Positions 8,771 through 16,621 of a stretch of 64,000 bases of DNA are shown here, piece by piece. Within the stretch, counting starts at the first letter, position 1; each line of letters begins with the position of its first letter. The DNA lies in contig NZ_BAFT02000068.1 in assembly GCF_000308475.2 (NCBI RefSeq), forward strand, positions 62,001-126,000, read 5' to 3'. Made by a program: the position numbers and the translations under genes. The notes under the pieces were generated by a model. The model saw nothing but the letters and a program-made list of their open reading frames with translations, had not been told where the DNA came from and made no database searches. This DNA comes from Nocardia brasiliensis NBRC 14402. Its GTDB lineage: Bacteria > Actinomycetota > Actinomycetes > Mycobacteriales > Mycobacteriaceae.

Positions 8771-9154
8771 ATGGTGCTTCCCCGCACGCTGGCGAAATTC
8801 AACCGATCCGTCACCAATCGCGTCGCCGGGCGGTTCGCGGGCCGAGCGCCCGGGTTCGCCATCCTGCAGCATCGGGGCCGCAAGTCCGGGCGGCTCTACC
8901 GCACCCCGATCTCGATCTTCCACGCCGACGGCGTGTACCGCATCGCCATGACCTACGGGCGCGAGGTCGACTGGGCCAAGAACATCTGTGCCGCAGGCGA
9001 GTTCAGCGTCGAGACGCGCGGTCGGGTGCTCGACCTGACCGACCCGGTGGTGCACCGCGATCCCACCGCCGCGTGGGCGCCCGTCGTGGTACGGCCTTGG
9101 CTGCGGGTGCTCTCGGCCGAGTACTACGTCGAGGCTCGCGCCGTAGCTCGCTGA
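8771..9154 (+). CDS. Deazaflavin (F420)-dependent nitroreductase-family protein
   Basis: A 127-residue Ddn-type protein (split beta-barrel fold). The region around ILQHRGRKSGRLYRTPI is the family hallmark (HxGRKSGxxRxTP), which binds the F420 phosphate tail in characterised members, and the YGREVDWAKNI helix follows. The full length of about 130-150 residues is roughly kept. It is a single gene with ATG at 8771; the substrate is unknown. Confidence 0.83.
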   Translation: MVLPRTLAKFNRSVTNRVAGRFAGRAPGFAILQHRGRKSGRLYRTPISIFHADGVYRIAMTYGREVDWAKNICAAGEFSVETRGRVLDLTDPVVHRDPTAAWAPVVVRPWLRVLSAEYYVEARAVAR

Positions 9155-9298
9155 GCCGCTCGCTGCCACCGAAAAGCTTGCGCCGCAAAACTTGTCGGTG
9201 CCTCCCGATACGCTGAACGGGCGTCGGCGATGATCTTGAAAGTGATTCGCCGCCCCGTCCGCGCGGGGGTACGCACGTTTGGGAAATGGGAGGGAATC

Positions 9299-9523
9299 AT
9301 GAGCAACATCTGTGTCGCAATGGGTTTCGCCGTGCTGGCGGCCACGGGCATCGCGATCGGAGCCGGTCCGGCGCAGGCCGCGCCGCAGAGCCAGACCTAT
9401 CCGGGGCTGACGTCGAGTGAATGCCGGAAACTCACCGACGACGCGCGCCGCGCCGGCGCGACCAGCGCCATCTGCTACCCGGACAAGGGGGACAAGAAGA
9501 AGGCCGTAGTCACCTACCGCTAG
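9299..9523 (+). CDS. Small secreted protein
   Basis: A 74-residue exported protein. The start at 9299 follows GGGAGGGA (9289-9296). A signal peptide occupies about residues 1-30 with an AQA-A cleavage site (GAGPAQAAPQS). The mature part is about 45 residues, lysine-rich at the C-terminus, with one cysteine in SSECRKL and another in AICYPDKG that could form a disulfide. The family is not recognised. A strong bidirectional hairpin follows directly. Confidence 0.7.
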   Translation: MSNICVAMGFAVLAATGIAIGAGPAQAAPQSQTYPGLTSSECRKLTDDARRAGATSAICYPDKGDKKKAVVTYR

Positions 9524-9530
9524 TGACCAG

Positions 9531-9572
9531 CTGGGGCGGAGGCTGCGAGACAGGTTCCGCCCCAGTGGTTTT
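9531..9572 (+). terminator. Rho-independent terminator (bidirectional position)
   Basis: The 10-bp perfect stem CTGGGGCGGA (9531-9540) and TCCGCCCCAG (9556-9565) is followed by TGGTTTT on the plus strand. It lies between the convergent small secreted-protein gene and the yidC-like gene and can serve both. Confidence 0.75.
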
Positions 9573-9576
9573 CAGA

Positions 9577-10464
9577 TCACTTCCGGCGGCGGACGGGTTT
9601 GGCGCCCGGTTTCGGGGCGGTCGCCGCGCGGGCGGCCGCGACGAGTTTCGCCTCGGTGGCCGCTTCGGCATCGAGCTTGCGGTAGACGAGGTGCTGCTGG
9701 GCGAGGGTCCACGCGTTGTTGGTGACAAAATAGAGCAGGATCGCCACCGGCAGCAGCGCGCCGCCGACGAGGGCCGCGGCGGGGAACGCCCACAGCGACA
9801 GCGGGCGCATGAACGCGAACTGGGCGGGGGTCTCCTGCCGTCCGAGAGAGGCGCGCGCGGTGAAGTGGGTGGCGATCGCGGCGATCAGCATGAGCGGGAT
9901 GGCGACGGCGGCCACCGTTGCCAGCAGCTCGCCGGCGCCGACTACGGTCCGGGACAGGGGTGCGCCGAACAGATCGGCGTGCAGGAAGGACCGCACGTCG
10001 GCGGCGCTGAACACGTAGTTGGGGGTGGCGGCGTTCTGTTCGGGACTCATCGGCGTCTTGATGGCCTGGAACGGGAGATGGCCGAGGTTGGCCGTGCGAT
10101 CGAAGGATCGTAGGACATGGAACAGGCCGAGGAAAACGAATAGCTGCACGATGATCGGAATCAAGGTGGCGAAGGTTTTGACGCCGTTGTCTTTATAGAG
10201 TTTCTGGAGTTCGGTGGCCTGGCGCGTCCGGTCGGATGCGTATTTTTGTTTCAAGCTCGCAACCTTGGGTTGCAATTTTTTCACAATAGCTTGGTTGCGT
10301 GCTTGCTCGAGAAAAGGGATGAAAAGGGCGGCACGCAATGTGAGGACGAGAAAAATCACGGCGAGGACCCAGGACAGGCCGCTGGCGGGTCCGAATACGA
10401 AGCCGAAGGCGTTGTGCCAGAACCAGAGAATGGCCGACACCGGGTAGTAGATGAAGTCGAGCAT
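9577..10464 (-). CDS. YidC/Oxa1-family membrane protein insertase
   Basis: A 295-residue YidC-type insertase of the short Gram-positive kind. The first segment is MLDFIYYPVSAILWFWHNAF. A cytoplasmic charged helical hairpin carries ARNQAIVKKLQPKVASLKQK, and a conserved-type segment LIPIIVQLFVFLGLFHVLRS follows. Later segments lie around residues 180-215 and 235-265, and the tail is basic (KPVRRRK). The primary YidC of this group normally sits by oriC with rpmH, which is absent here, so this is probably a second copy. ATG at 10464 starts at the first membrane helix. The DUF6412-like gene 94 bp upstream runs in the same direction. Confidence 0.87.
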   Translation of the reverse strand: MLDFIYYPVSAILWFWHNAFGFVFGPASGLSWVLAVIFLVLTLRAALFIPFLEQARNQAIVKKLQPKVASLKQKYASDRTRQATELQKLYKDNGVKTFATLIPIIVQLFVFLGLFHVLRSFDRTANLGHLPFQAIKTPMSPEQNAATPNYVFSAADVRSFLHADLFGAPLSRTVVGAGELLATVAAVAIPLMLIAAIATHFTARASLGRQETPAQFAFMRPLSLWAFPAAALVGGALLPVAILLYFVTNNAWTLAQQHLVYRKLDAEAATEAKLVAAARAATAPKPGAKPVRRRK

Positions 10465-10558
10465 GAGAGCACCTGACTGTGGGCGTGCGAGCGCGCACGA
10501 GAACGGAAGGGATGCGGCGACAACGCCGAACGCCCGTCCACCACAGGGGGGACCGGCG

Positions 10559-10858
10559 TCAGGCGGGCGCGCAGCCCGGTGCTCGTGGGCGCGGACGGCC
10601 CGGGGTGTCAGGATTGCTCTGGCGCAGGAAAGAACCACGTCGGCGGCGTTGCGCGGACGGTGGCGGGCCGGAGTCGAGGACCGCGACCGGCAGCACGACC
10701 GCGGGATGCAGCGTGGCGAAGGCGACGATCAGCGAGGCCGCGACCACACCGACCACGGCGACCGACCCGGGCTCACCGGCCGGGATCGCCAGCAACGTGA
10801 GCACGGGCAGCACGAGTGCGACAACCGCACACGTCAGCACCCGAACCCGCGTGATCAT
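10559..10858 (-). CDS. Small membrane protein (DUF6412-like)
   Basis: A 99-residue protein with two hydrophobic segments (about residues 5-25 and 33-60) and a basic, proline-rich tail (AQRRRRGSFLRQSN). Its size, topology and position just upstream of a second yidC gene match proteins annotated DUF6412; this assignment is from memory and not tested. It may assist the adjacent insertase or be one of its clients (inference). ATG at 10858. Confidence 0.65.
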   Translation of the reverse strand: MITRVRVLTCAVVALVLPVLTLLAIPAGEPGSVAVVGVVAASLIVAFATLHPAVVLPVAVLDSGPPPSAQRRRRGSFLRQSNPDTPGRPRPRAPGCAPA

Positions 10859-10883
10859 GCCTAGAGAATACGTGGTGTGGCGC

Positions 10884-10912
10884 CGTCTCGGTGCGGCGTG
10901 CGCACCGAGACG
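10884..10912 (-). terminator. Hairpin terminator after the AraC-type gene
   Basis: The arms CGTCTCGGTGCG (10884-10895) and CGCACCGAGACG (10901-10912) form a 12-bp perfect stem with a 5-base loop, 15 bp downstream of the regulator stop on the minus strand. There is no U-tract. Confidence 0.55.
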
Positions 10913-10926
10913 ACGGTCACCACTGC

Positions 10927-11712
10927 TCAGAGCGCGATATCCCACTCCACATCGCGGCTCAGCATCGACGGCGGCAGCCCGAAGGTCCGCCGGCAGGTAC
11001 GGGTGAGCTGGGCGCAGTCGGCGAAGCCCGCGGCATCGGCGGCGGCGGCCACGTCGTCGCCGGCCATCACCCGCGTCATCGAGATGTAGAGCCGCAGCCA
11101 GAGGATGTAGCGGCGCAACGGAATCCCGACCTGCTCGGTGAACAGGTGGGTCAGCCGAGTCGCCGAAATGCCCAGCTGGCGCGCCACATCCGAGCCGCGC
11201 ACCGAACCGTCACGGACCAGCTCGGGCAGCAGTTGCAGGGCCGCGGTGACCACGCCCTGCGGACCTTCCGAACAGGTCCCGTTGTCCGGCAACAGATCCG
11301 AGAGCACGTCGTGGACGTGACCCGCGAGCCCGCCGTGCGCCGGATCGACCCCGAGCGCGTGCACCCAGCCGTGCAGATGCGCCCGCCGGTCGGCGGCGGC
11401 GCCCGCGGTGGTCTCCGGATCGAGATAGAGCGCGATGCCGTGCACGGCGCCCTCCGCGACCCGGTGCGGCGCGTCGGTGGGCACGATGATGTGGGTGCCC
11501 TGCCTGCGCACCCCGCTGCCGTCCACGACGACGATCGGGGTACAGGCGGCGACGATCTGCACGGCGTGATGGGCGTGCAGTTCGGTGGGCCAGATCTCGC
11601 CTTCGAAGGCCAGGATCCCCGGCCGCAGTAGCGCGGTGCCCGTCCAGGGGTGCTCGTCGGTGGTTTCGGCGTCCGCTGACGTCGAGAAGTCGTTGGTGAC
11701 CAGAGCCTTCAT
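10927..11712 (-). CDS. AraC-family transcriptional regulator
   Basis: A 261-residue regulator. The N-terminal cupin-like sensing region includes ELHAHHAVQIVAA and VPTDAPHRVAEG. The C-terminal double helix-turn-helix includes DVARQLGISATRLTHLFTEQ and AADAAGFADCAQLTRTCRRT, the AraC signature. It is the last gene in the direction of the condensation-enzyme operon, about 200 bp after it, so it may control that operon and answer to a lipid or environmental ligand (inference). Confidence 0.88.
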   Translation of the reverse strand: MKALVTNDFSTSADAETTDEHPWTGTALLRPGILAFEGEIWPTELHAHHAVQIVAACTPIVVVDGSGVRRQGTHIIVPTDAPHRVAEGAVHGIALYLDPETTAGAAADRRAHLHGWVHALGVDPAHGGLAGHVHDVLSDLLPDNGTCSEGPQGVVTAALQLLPELVRDGSVRGSDVARQLGISATRLTHLFTEQVGIPLRRYILWLRLYISMTRVMAGDDVAAAADAAGFADCAQLTRTCRRTFGLPPSMLSRDVEWDIAL

Positions 11713-11911
11713 CGTCGGATGCTCCCGGCTGACACGAACAGTTCCTCGGTGGATCCTGTGCTGAGACTAACGGGTTCGGCTCCCCGGCCGTCATGCTTTG
11801 TCGATCGCAGGGGGCCGAACCATGCCATGGTTCCGATCTGCGCGCGCACCGTCGCCGCGGCCGCCGTTTCGACGGCCGGCGACGGGTGCGCGCAGCTCGG
11901 GTACCGCCCGG

Positions 11912-13291
11912 TCATACCCGGACCGAGATCGCCGCGGACAAGGTGGCGGCGACCCGATCGAGGAACTCGCCGAGCAACGGTCCCGCGGTGGGTGTCACCG
12001 GGAAGCGGGTGCGCAGGGCGAGCCCGTCGTCGGTGCGGGTGAACCACATCTGCACGTCGTCCAGCGGTGCGCTGCGGCTGAATTGGGCCGGATTGCGCGG
12101 CACCGTGCGGGTGGTGTCGCTGCGCGAGCCGCCGGGCAGCCGCCGATAGTCGGTGTAGGAGACGCTGAACAGGTCCTTCCTGGTCCGGCGCAGGTCGCTG
12201 CCCATCGCGGCGAGGAACTGGGTGGCGGGCACCTGAGCGAGCCGCTGACCGGTGCGGATCGCCTGGTCGGCGCCCTGCGCGGTGGCGCAGAAGTCGTGCG
12301 CCACCGGCACATGCGCCGGTGCGTTGGACACCAGCCAGCCGAAGGTGTTGTGGTGGCGCGGTTCTCGCCGGGTGTGCACCGGGAACACCAGATCGGTGCC
12401 CGCGCGCCCGCCGAGTTCGGCGGCGGCCAGCGCCACCGCCGCGAGCAGGGCCGCGAACATCGAATATCCGTCCGCGCGCGACTTGCGGTGCAGCGCATCG
12501 GTGGCCATCGCGCCGAGCAGCAGGCGGCTGTCGCTGCCGAACGGCGCCAGCGTGCCCGCGGGCACGCCGAGATCGAGCGGGAAGTGCGGCAGGTCGTTGC
12601 CCGCGGCGTGCAGGAAATCGCGCCAGGCCCGGATGAGCGGGCCCGTGCCCGCGGCAGGGACCGCGGCCTCCCTGGTGGCGTAGGACAGGAAACTGCCCGG
12701 CTCGGGGAGCCGGTCGGCGGCCGCGGCCGCGCCGTCGGGTCCGTCCTCGAGCGCGGCCCGATACAGCACGTCCAGTTCGGTCACCGCGATGGTGATCGAC
12801 CAGGCGTCGCAGACCGCGTGATCGAAACCGCAGACCACGGTGGAGGTTTCGGGCCTGCTGATGGCGCCGAGGAAATACGGCGCGAAACTGAACGGCGCGC
12901 AGGCCGCGTCGAGTCGAGTGCCGAGGACGGTGCGCAGGTCGTCGGTGCTCGAGGTTTCGACGGCGGGCCGGGGGATGAGCCGGATATCGGTGTCCACCAC
13001 CACGTGGACCGTCGGCGGGTTGCCCTCCGCGGGTGGTTCGAAACTGCAGTGCAGCGCGTCGTGACGTGGCAGCCACACCGAGAACGCGGTCTGCAGGGCG
13101 GATTCGTCGATCGGGCCCGCCACGTCGAAGGTGGCGGCCAGCCAGGTCGTCGGTCCGCCCGAGGACAGGTGGATGGTCTGGTTGGACGAAGCGGGTGTCG
13201 CGTCCGGCGTGGGGCCGGGTTCGGCGAGCGCGGTCCACTCGAGCAGGGTGCCCGGTGGTGCGCTCAGGTGTTCGAGAAAGAGCAACTGCAT
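11912..13291 (-). CDS. Condensation-domain acyltransferase (PapA-type), third of three
   Basis: A 459-residue stand-alone condensation-superfamily acyltransferase. The catalytic HxxxD is at H158-D162 (FDHAVCDAW), and the second-half hallmark is NTFGWLVSNAP. The region SVWLPRHDALHCSFE matches the substrate-channel segment of PapA enzymes. These transfer acyl groups onto hydroxyls of glycolipids or diols. The ATG (13289-13291) overlaps the previous gene's TGA by one base, so translation is coupled. No carrier or ketosynthase is nearby; the acyl donor is unknown. Confidence 0.85.
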   Translation of the reverse strand: MQLLFLEHLSAPPGTLLEWTALAEPGPTPDATPASSNQTIHLSSGGPTTWLAATFDVAGPIDESALQTAFSVWLPRHDALHCSFEPPAEGNPPTVHVVVDTDIRLIPRPAVETSSTDDLRTVLGTRLDAACAPFSFAPYFLGAISRPETSTVVCGFDHAVCDAWSITIAVTELDVLYRAALEDGPDGAAAAADRLPEPGSFLSYATREAAVPAAGTGPLIRAWRDFLHAAGNDLPHFPLDLGVPAGTLAPFGSDSRLLLGAMATDALHRKSRADGYSMFAALLAAVALAAAELGGRAGTDLVFPVHTRREPRHHNTFGWLVSNAPAHVPVAHDFCATAQGADQAIRTGQRLAQVPATQFLAAMGSDLRRTRKDLFSVSYTDYRRLPGGSRSDTTRTVPRNPAQFSRSAPLDDVQMWFTRTDDGLALRTRFPVTPTAGPLLGEFLDRVAATLSAAISVRV

Positions 13292-14742
13292 CAGGACCTC
13301 GCGAAATCCGGGGCGGCCGCCACGTATTCGCCGGTGGTGGCGATGGCGCGCAGAGCGGTGCGAATCGAGTCGAGATAGGCCGCCGCGGACGCCGCGGCGG
13401 TGGGGGTGTCGGGGAACATCATGCTGACGTGCAGGCGGTCCAGTTCCCGGCTGAACCACATCGGCGAGGTCTGACCCATCCGGGCGCGTGAGCCCAGCCC
13501 GTTGATCCCGGACACGTTGGGCAGCGCGTTCTCCAGTGCCGCACCGGAAATCGCGCGGACGTCCATGTAGGACACCCACGGCCATTCGGTGGTCACCGGC
13601 AGCGGCGCGCCGGTGAGTTCGGCGGCCCGCTGTAGGGCGGCGTGGATCGGCACGCTCGCAAGGGGTTTCACCCAGTCCAGCGCGACGCCCGCGCGGCCGA
13701 CGAGATCGGTGAAGCTGTCGGTCGGGTCGAGGTCGAACGAGATCGGTAGCAGGTTGATGAACCAGCCCTGGGCGAGCTGATACTGCGGTTCCTGCCGGGT
13801 GCCGACCACGTTGAGCCCGAGATAGTGCGTGCGCCCGGCGAATTGGAGTTCGGCCAGCGCGATCGCCGCGAACAGGCCCGCGGAGAACGAGCCGCCCGCC
13901 GCCTTGCACGCGTCCGAGAACGCCTCGCACTGCGCGGCATCGAGCAGGTCGACCTTGGTGCCGCGGCTGTCGGCCAGCTCGCCGGGCGCCAAGCCCAGGT
14001 CGATGGGCAGCGGCCGCACATTGTCGGCGTTCTCGGCCAGCACCGAGGCGAGCCGGTCTAGTTCCGGCGGGTTCGCGGCCACCGCGGCCCGTTCGGCCCT
14101 GGCGAATTCGACATAGCTGCCGACGGGCAGCAGCACCGGATCCTGACCGGTCGCGTACGCCGTGTACAGCGCGTTCAGCTCGAAGATCGCGGTGACCAGC
14201 GAGAGACCGTCGCTGAACGCGTGATCGGTGTTGTAGACCAGGGTGAAGCCGTCGCTGCCGTGGTCGATGGCGCCGCAGAGGAATGCGGGCCACTTGGTCG
14301 GTTCCGCGCTCTCGTGGAACTTCTCGACCAGCAGGTCACGCAGTTCCTCACCCGAGTCGAACGTGCCGACGGTGCTGGTCTCGAGCTCGACCGCGGCCGG
14401 ATCGAGCAGGTAGCGGGTGAGCTCGAACCGGCCCTCGGTCTCGTCCAGGGCGAACCACGAACGCAGGCTCTCGTGCCGCTGCAGGAACGTGGTGAACGCG
14501 CGGCGCAGCGCGTCCGCGTCCAGCGGGGTGGCGACGGTGAAGCACAGCGACAGTTCCGAGGCCAGCGGATCGTCGGTATGCCGACGCGCGGCCCAGCGGC
14601 GAATATGCGACTCCTGCACGTAGGTCGGCGGTGCGTCGGAGGGCGCGGTCGCCGCGGTCGCGGCCTTGCTCGCCGCCGTGGTGGTGAACTCCAATAGGAC
14701 CCCCGGTTTCGGCAACCAGTCTTCGGTGAGGGTCATCTCCAT
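13291..14742 (-). CDS. Condensation-domain acyltransferase (PapA1/PapA2-like), second of three
   Basis: A 483-residue PapA-type acyltransferase with H174-D178 (TDHAFSDG). The N-terminus TEDWLPKPGVLLEF and PPTYVQESHIRRW recalls mycobacterial PapA1/PapA2 (sulfolipid/trehalose acyltransferases), which begin with a closely similar KDWDPAPGV and PSYVQARQI pattern. The second half carries LAQGWFINLLPI. ATG at 14742 overlaps the upstream gene by ten bases, and a second in-frame ATG lies at 14736. The likely product is an acyltrehalose or related envelope ester (inference). Confidence 0.87.
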   Translation of the reverse strand: MEMTLTEDWLPKPGVLLEFTTTAASKAATAATAPSDAPPTYVQESHIRRWAARRHTDDPLASELSLCFTVATPLDADALRRAFTTFLQRHESLRSWFALDETEGRFELTRYLLDPAAVELETSTVGTFDSGEELRDLLVEKFHESAEPTKWPAFLCGAIDHGSDGFTLVYNTDHAFSDGLSLVTAIFELNALYTAYATGQDPVLLPVGSYVEFARAERAAVAANPPELDRLASVLAENADNVRPLPIDLGLAPGELADSRGTKVDLLDAAQCEAFSDACKAAGGSFSAGLFAAIALAELQFAGRTHYLGLNVVGTRQEPQYQLAQGWFINLLPISFDLDPTDSFTDLVGRAGVALDWVKPLASVPIHAALQRAAELTGAPLPVTTEWPWVSYMDVRAISGAALENALPNVSGINGLGSRARMGQTSPMWFSRELDRLHVSMMFPDTPTAAASAAAYLDSIRTALRAIATTGEYVAAAPDFARS

Positions 14743-16184
14743 GACAGCGGCGCTCCTTCGATCGGGCGGATTCGAGCATCTCCGTAGCGGGTGAATTCGG
14801 CCAGCAGATCGCGCATGCGCAGCACGTGCCGGTGGATGTCGCGGGTGGCCTTGCTGGTGCCGGGGTAACGCATGTTCAGCGTCACGCCGGTGGGCGTGCG
14901 AACGAACCAGAAGAAGAACTCCTCCGGCGACACGTTGCGGCTGCGCAGCCAGCGGGTGCCGGTGTCGACCCAGGTGTCCGCCGCCTGGGCCGAACGAACG
15001 TCCATGTAGGACACCATGAAAGAGATGCGCGGCCGCTCGCCGAGCAGTTCGCAGACCCGGGCGAACGGCACCGTCGCTGCGCTGCGGGTGCGCCGCAGTT
15101 CTTCCCCGGCCGGGGTGATCAGCTCGGCGAGCGTGCGGGCGGGGCCGCAATCCAGTTGGAACGGCGCGAGTCCGACGAACCAGCCGAGGGTATCGGCCCA
15201 CTGCGGTTCGGAGCGGGTGTGCAGCGGGATCACCGTGCGGAAGTCCCGGCCCGCGCCGAGTTCGGTGGTCGTCACCGCGAACGCGGCGAGCAGTGCGGCG
15301 AACAAACCCTGGCCCTGCTGCCTGGCGACGGCCGAAGCGGCATCGGCCGCGTCGGCGTCGAGCACCTCGACCGAGAGATTGCGCTGCGGCACCCGGCGCG
15401 GCGGCGCCTCGGCGGGGCCGGTGAGCTGGATCGGCGCGGCCGCGACCTTGCTGAGTGTGCCGCTGGGCAGCGAGTTCTCGGTGCGGTCGGGAAAGAACGT
15501 CCGCCAGGTCGCCACCGCCGGGGTGTCCGCGGTGGCGTCGGCCGCGCGGACGCGTTCGTCCTGGCAGAAGTCGACATAGCTGCCGGTGTCGGGCAAGCGG
15601 GCCGGTTTCCCCGCGCGCACGGCCTGATACAGCGCGTGCAGCTCGCCGCCGGTGGAAACGGTGGAGTAGCCGTCCATGATCGAGTGGTCGGCCGCGAACA
15701 CGACGGTGAAGCCGTCGCGGTTCGCGATCGTCACGCAGACGTAGGCGGGCCAGCGCAGCGGTGAGGTTCCGTCGTCGAGCAGCCCGTTGACCAGCCGATA
15801 GGTGGCCATCGTCGAGGCAGGCGCGCCCGCGTCGACCGGCTGCACCCGGATTCCACCGGGCGGCAACGTGTATCGAGCGGGCCGGCCACCCTCGATGGTG
15901 ACGTGCGAGCGCAGCCCTTCGTGCCGGTCGATCCAGGCGTCGAAGGCCGTGCGCCAGGCCTGCGGGTCGAGCGGTCCGTCGATCCGGAACGCATGGCCGA
16001 GCCAGTAATGTCGGCGATCTCGTATTCGACTGTGCTCCACCGCGTCCCGGAGGTGGTGCTCGTGGTTATAGGAGACGGCCCGCGTATCTCGTGGCCAGTC
16101 GGCCCAGTGCGAAGTGGCCGTCGGGAGCCACTCGATCACCCGGCCGCTCGGCAACGGATAGTCGGCCAGTTCGATGAATTCCAT
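14733..16184 (-). CDS. Condensation-domain acyltransferase (PapA-type), first of three
   Basis: A 483-residue protein of the same family with H167-D171 (ADHSIMDGY) and the second-half motif TLGWFVGLAPF. The opening ELADYPLPSGRVIEWLP matches the PapA N-terminal pattern (PxGxVxEW). It starts the three-gene operon: ATG at 16184 follows an AAGGTG site and a 390-bp AT-richer upstream region. The three proteins have different substrate-facing sequences, so they are probably sequential acyltransferases rather than redundant copies. Confidence 0.86.
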   Translation of the reverse strand: MEFIELADYPLPSGRVIEWLPTATSHWADWPRDTRAVSYNHEHHLRDAVEHSRIRDRRHYWLGHAFRIDGPLDPQAWRTAFDAWIDRHEGLRSHVTIEGGRPARYTLPPGGIRVQPVDAGAPASTMATYRLVNGLLDDGTSPLRWPAYVCVTIANRDGFTVVFAADHSIMDGYSTVSTGGELHALYQAVRAGKPARLPDTGSYVDFCQDERVRAADATADTPAVATWRTFFPDRTENSLPSGTLSKVAAAPIQLTGPAEAPPRRVPQRNLSVEVLDADAADAASAVARQQGQGLFAALLAAFAVTTTELGAGRDFRTVIPLHTRSEPQWADTLGWFVGLAPFQLDCGPARTLAELITPAGEELRRTRSAATVPFARVCELLGERPRISFMVSYMDVRSAQAADTWVDTGTRWLRSRNVSPEEFFFWFVRTPTGVTLNMRYPGTSKATRDIHRHVLRMRDLLAEFTRYGDARIRPIEGAPLSWR

Positions 16185-16578
16185 GACACACCTTCAGCTG
16201 CCCATCGGCAATCCCCGTGCGCGGTAGGGGAATTACCGATCCGAATAGTGACAAGAATTTCGGCCTGCATCCGAGAACTTTGTCCGAACGGTCCCGGGAC
16301 GTCATCGTCGGACCGGGACGAGACAAACTGTAGAAGAAATTCCCGGCGAATGTGTCGGTGAGGTGAGTCACCGGTATTTGCCGGAGGTTGCCGGACAACG
16401 GTGTTGCGGGCCACGCAACCGCGAGCGGCAGCGCCGCAGCCTGCGGATATATGAAATACTTAATGTTCAGATAGCTGAGAGATAGCGTGACAATGTGTCT
16501 CAAAGCACCTGGAATTCATCCTAGGTTTTCGCGATCTTTACAGGTCGAGGGTCTGAAGGTGGGCTAAACGTGACCTGC
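16185..16578 (-). promoter_or_regulatory. AT-rich leader/promoter region of the acyltransferase operon
   Basis: No convincing gene is present in these 394 bp. Bases 16445-16560 are much AT-richer than the surroundings, with ATATATGAAATACTTAATG at about 16448-16466, as expected for a promoter. Open frames here lack family features. No exact -10/-35 pair is assigned. Confidence 0.4.
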
Positions 16579-16615
16579 GGCATACCTGGGCCGGTCGGTT
16601 CGGCCCAGGTATGCC
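16579..16615 (-). terminator. Strong hairpin terminator after the CocE-like hydrolase gene
   Basis: GGCATACCTGGGCCG (16579-16593) and CGGCCCAGGTATGCC (16601-16615) form a perfect 15-bp stem with a 7-base loop, six bases beyond the hydrolase stop on the minus strand. Confidence 0.75.
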
Positions 16616-16621
16616 GGGCGG

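Noticed and set aside
11713..11911. Small open frames between the acyltransferase operon and the AraC gene
   Set aside because: They lack ribosome sites and recognisable composition; the stretch is treated as intergenic.
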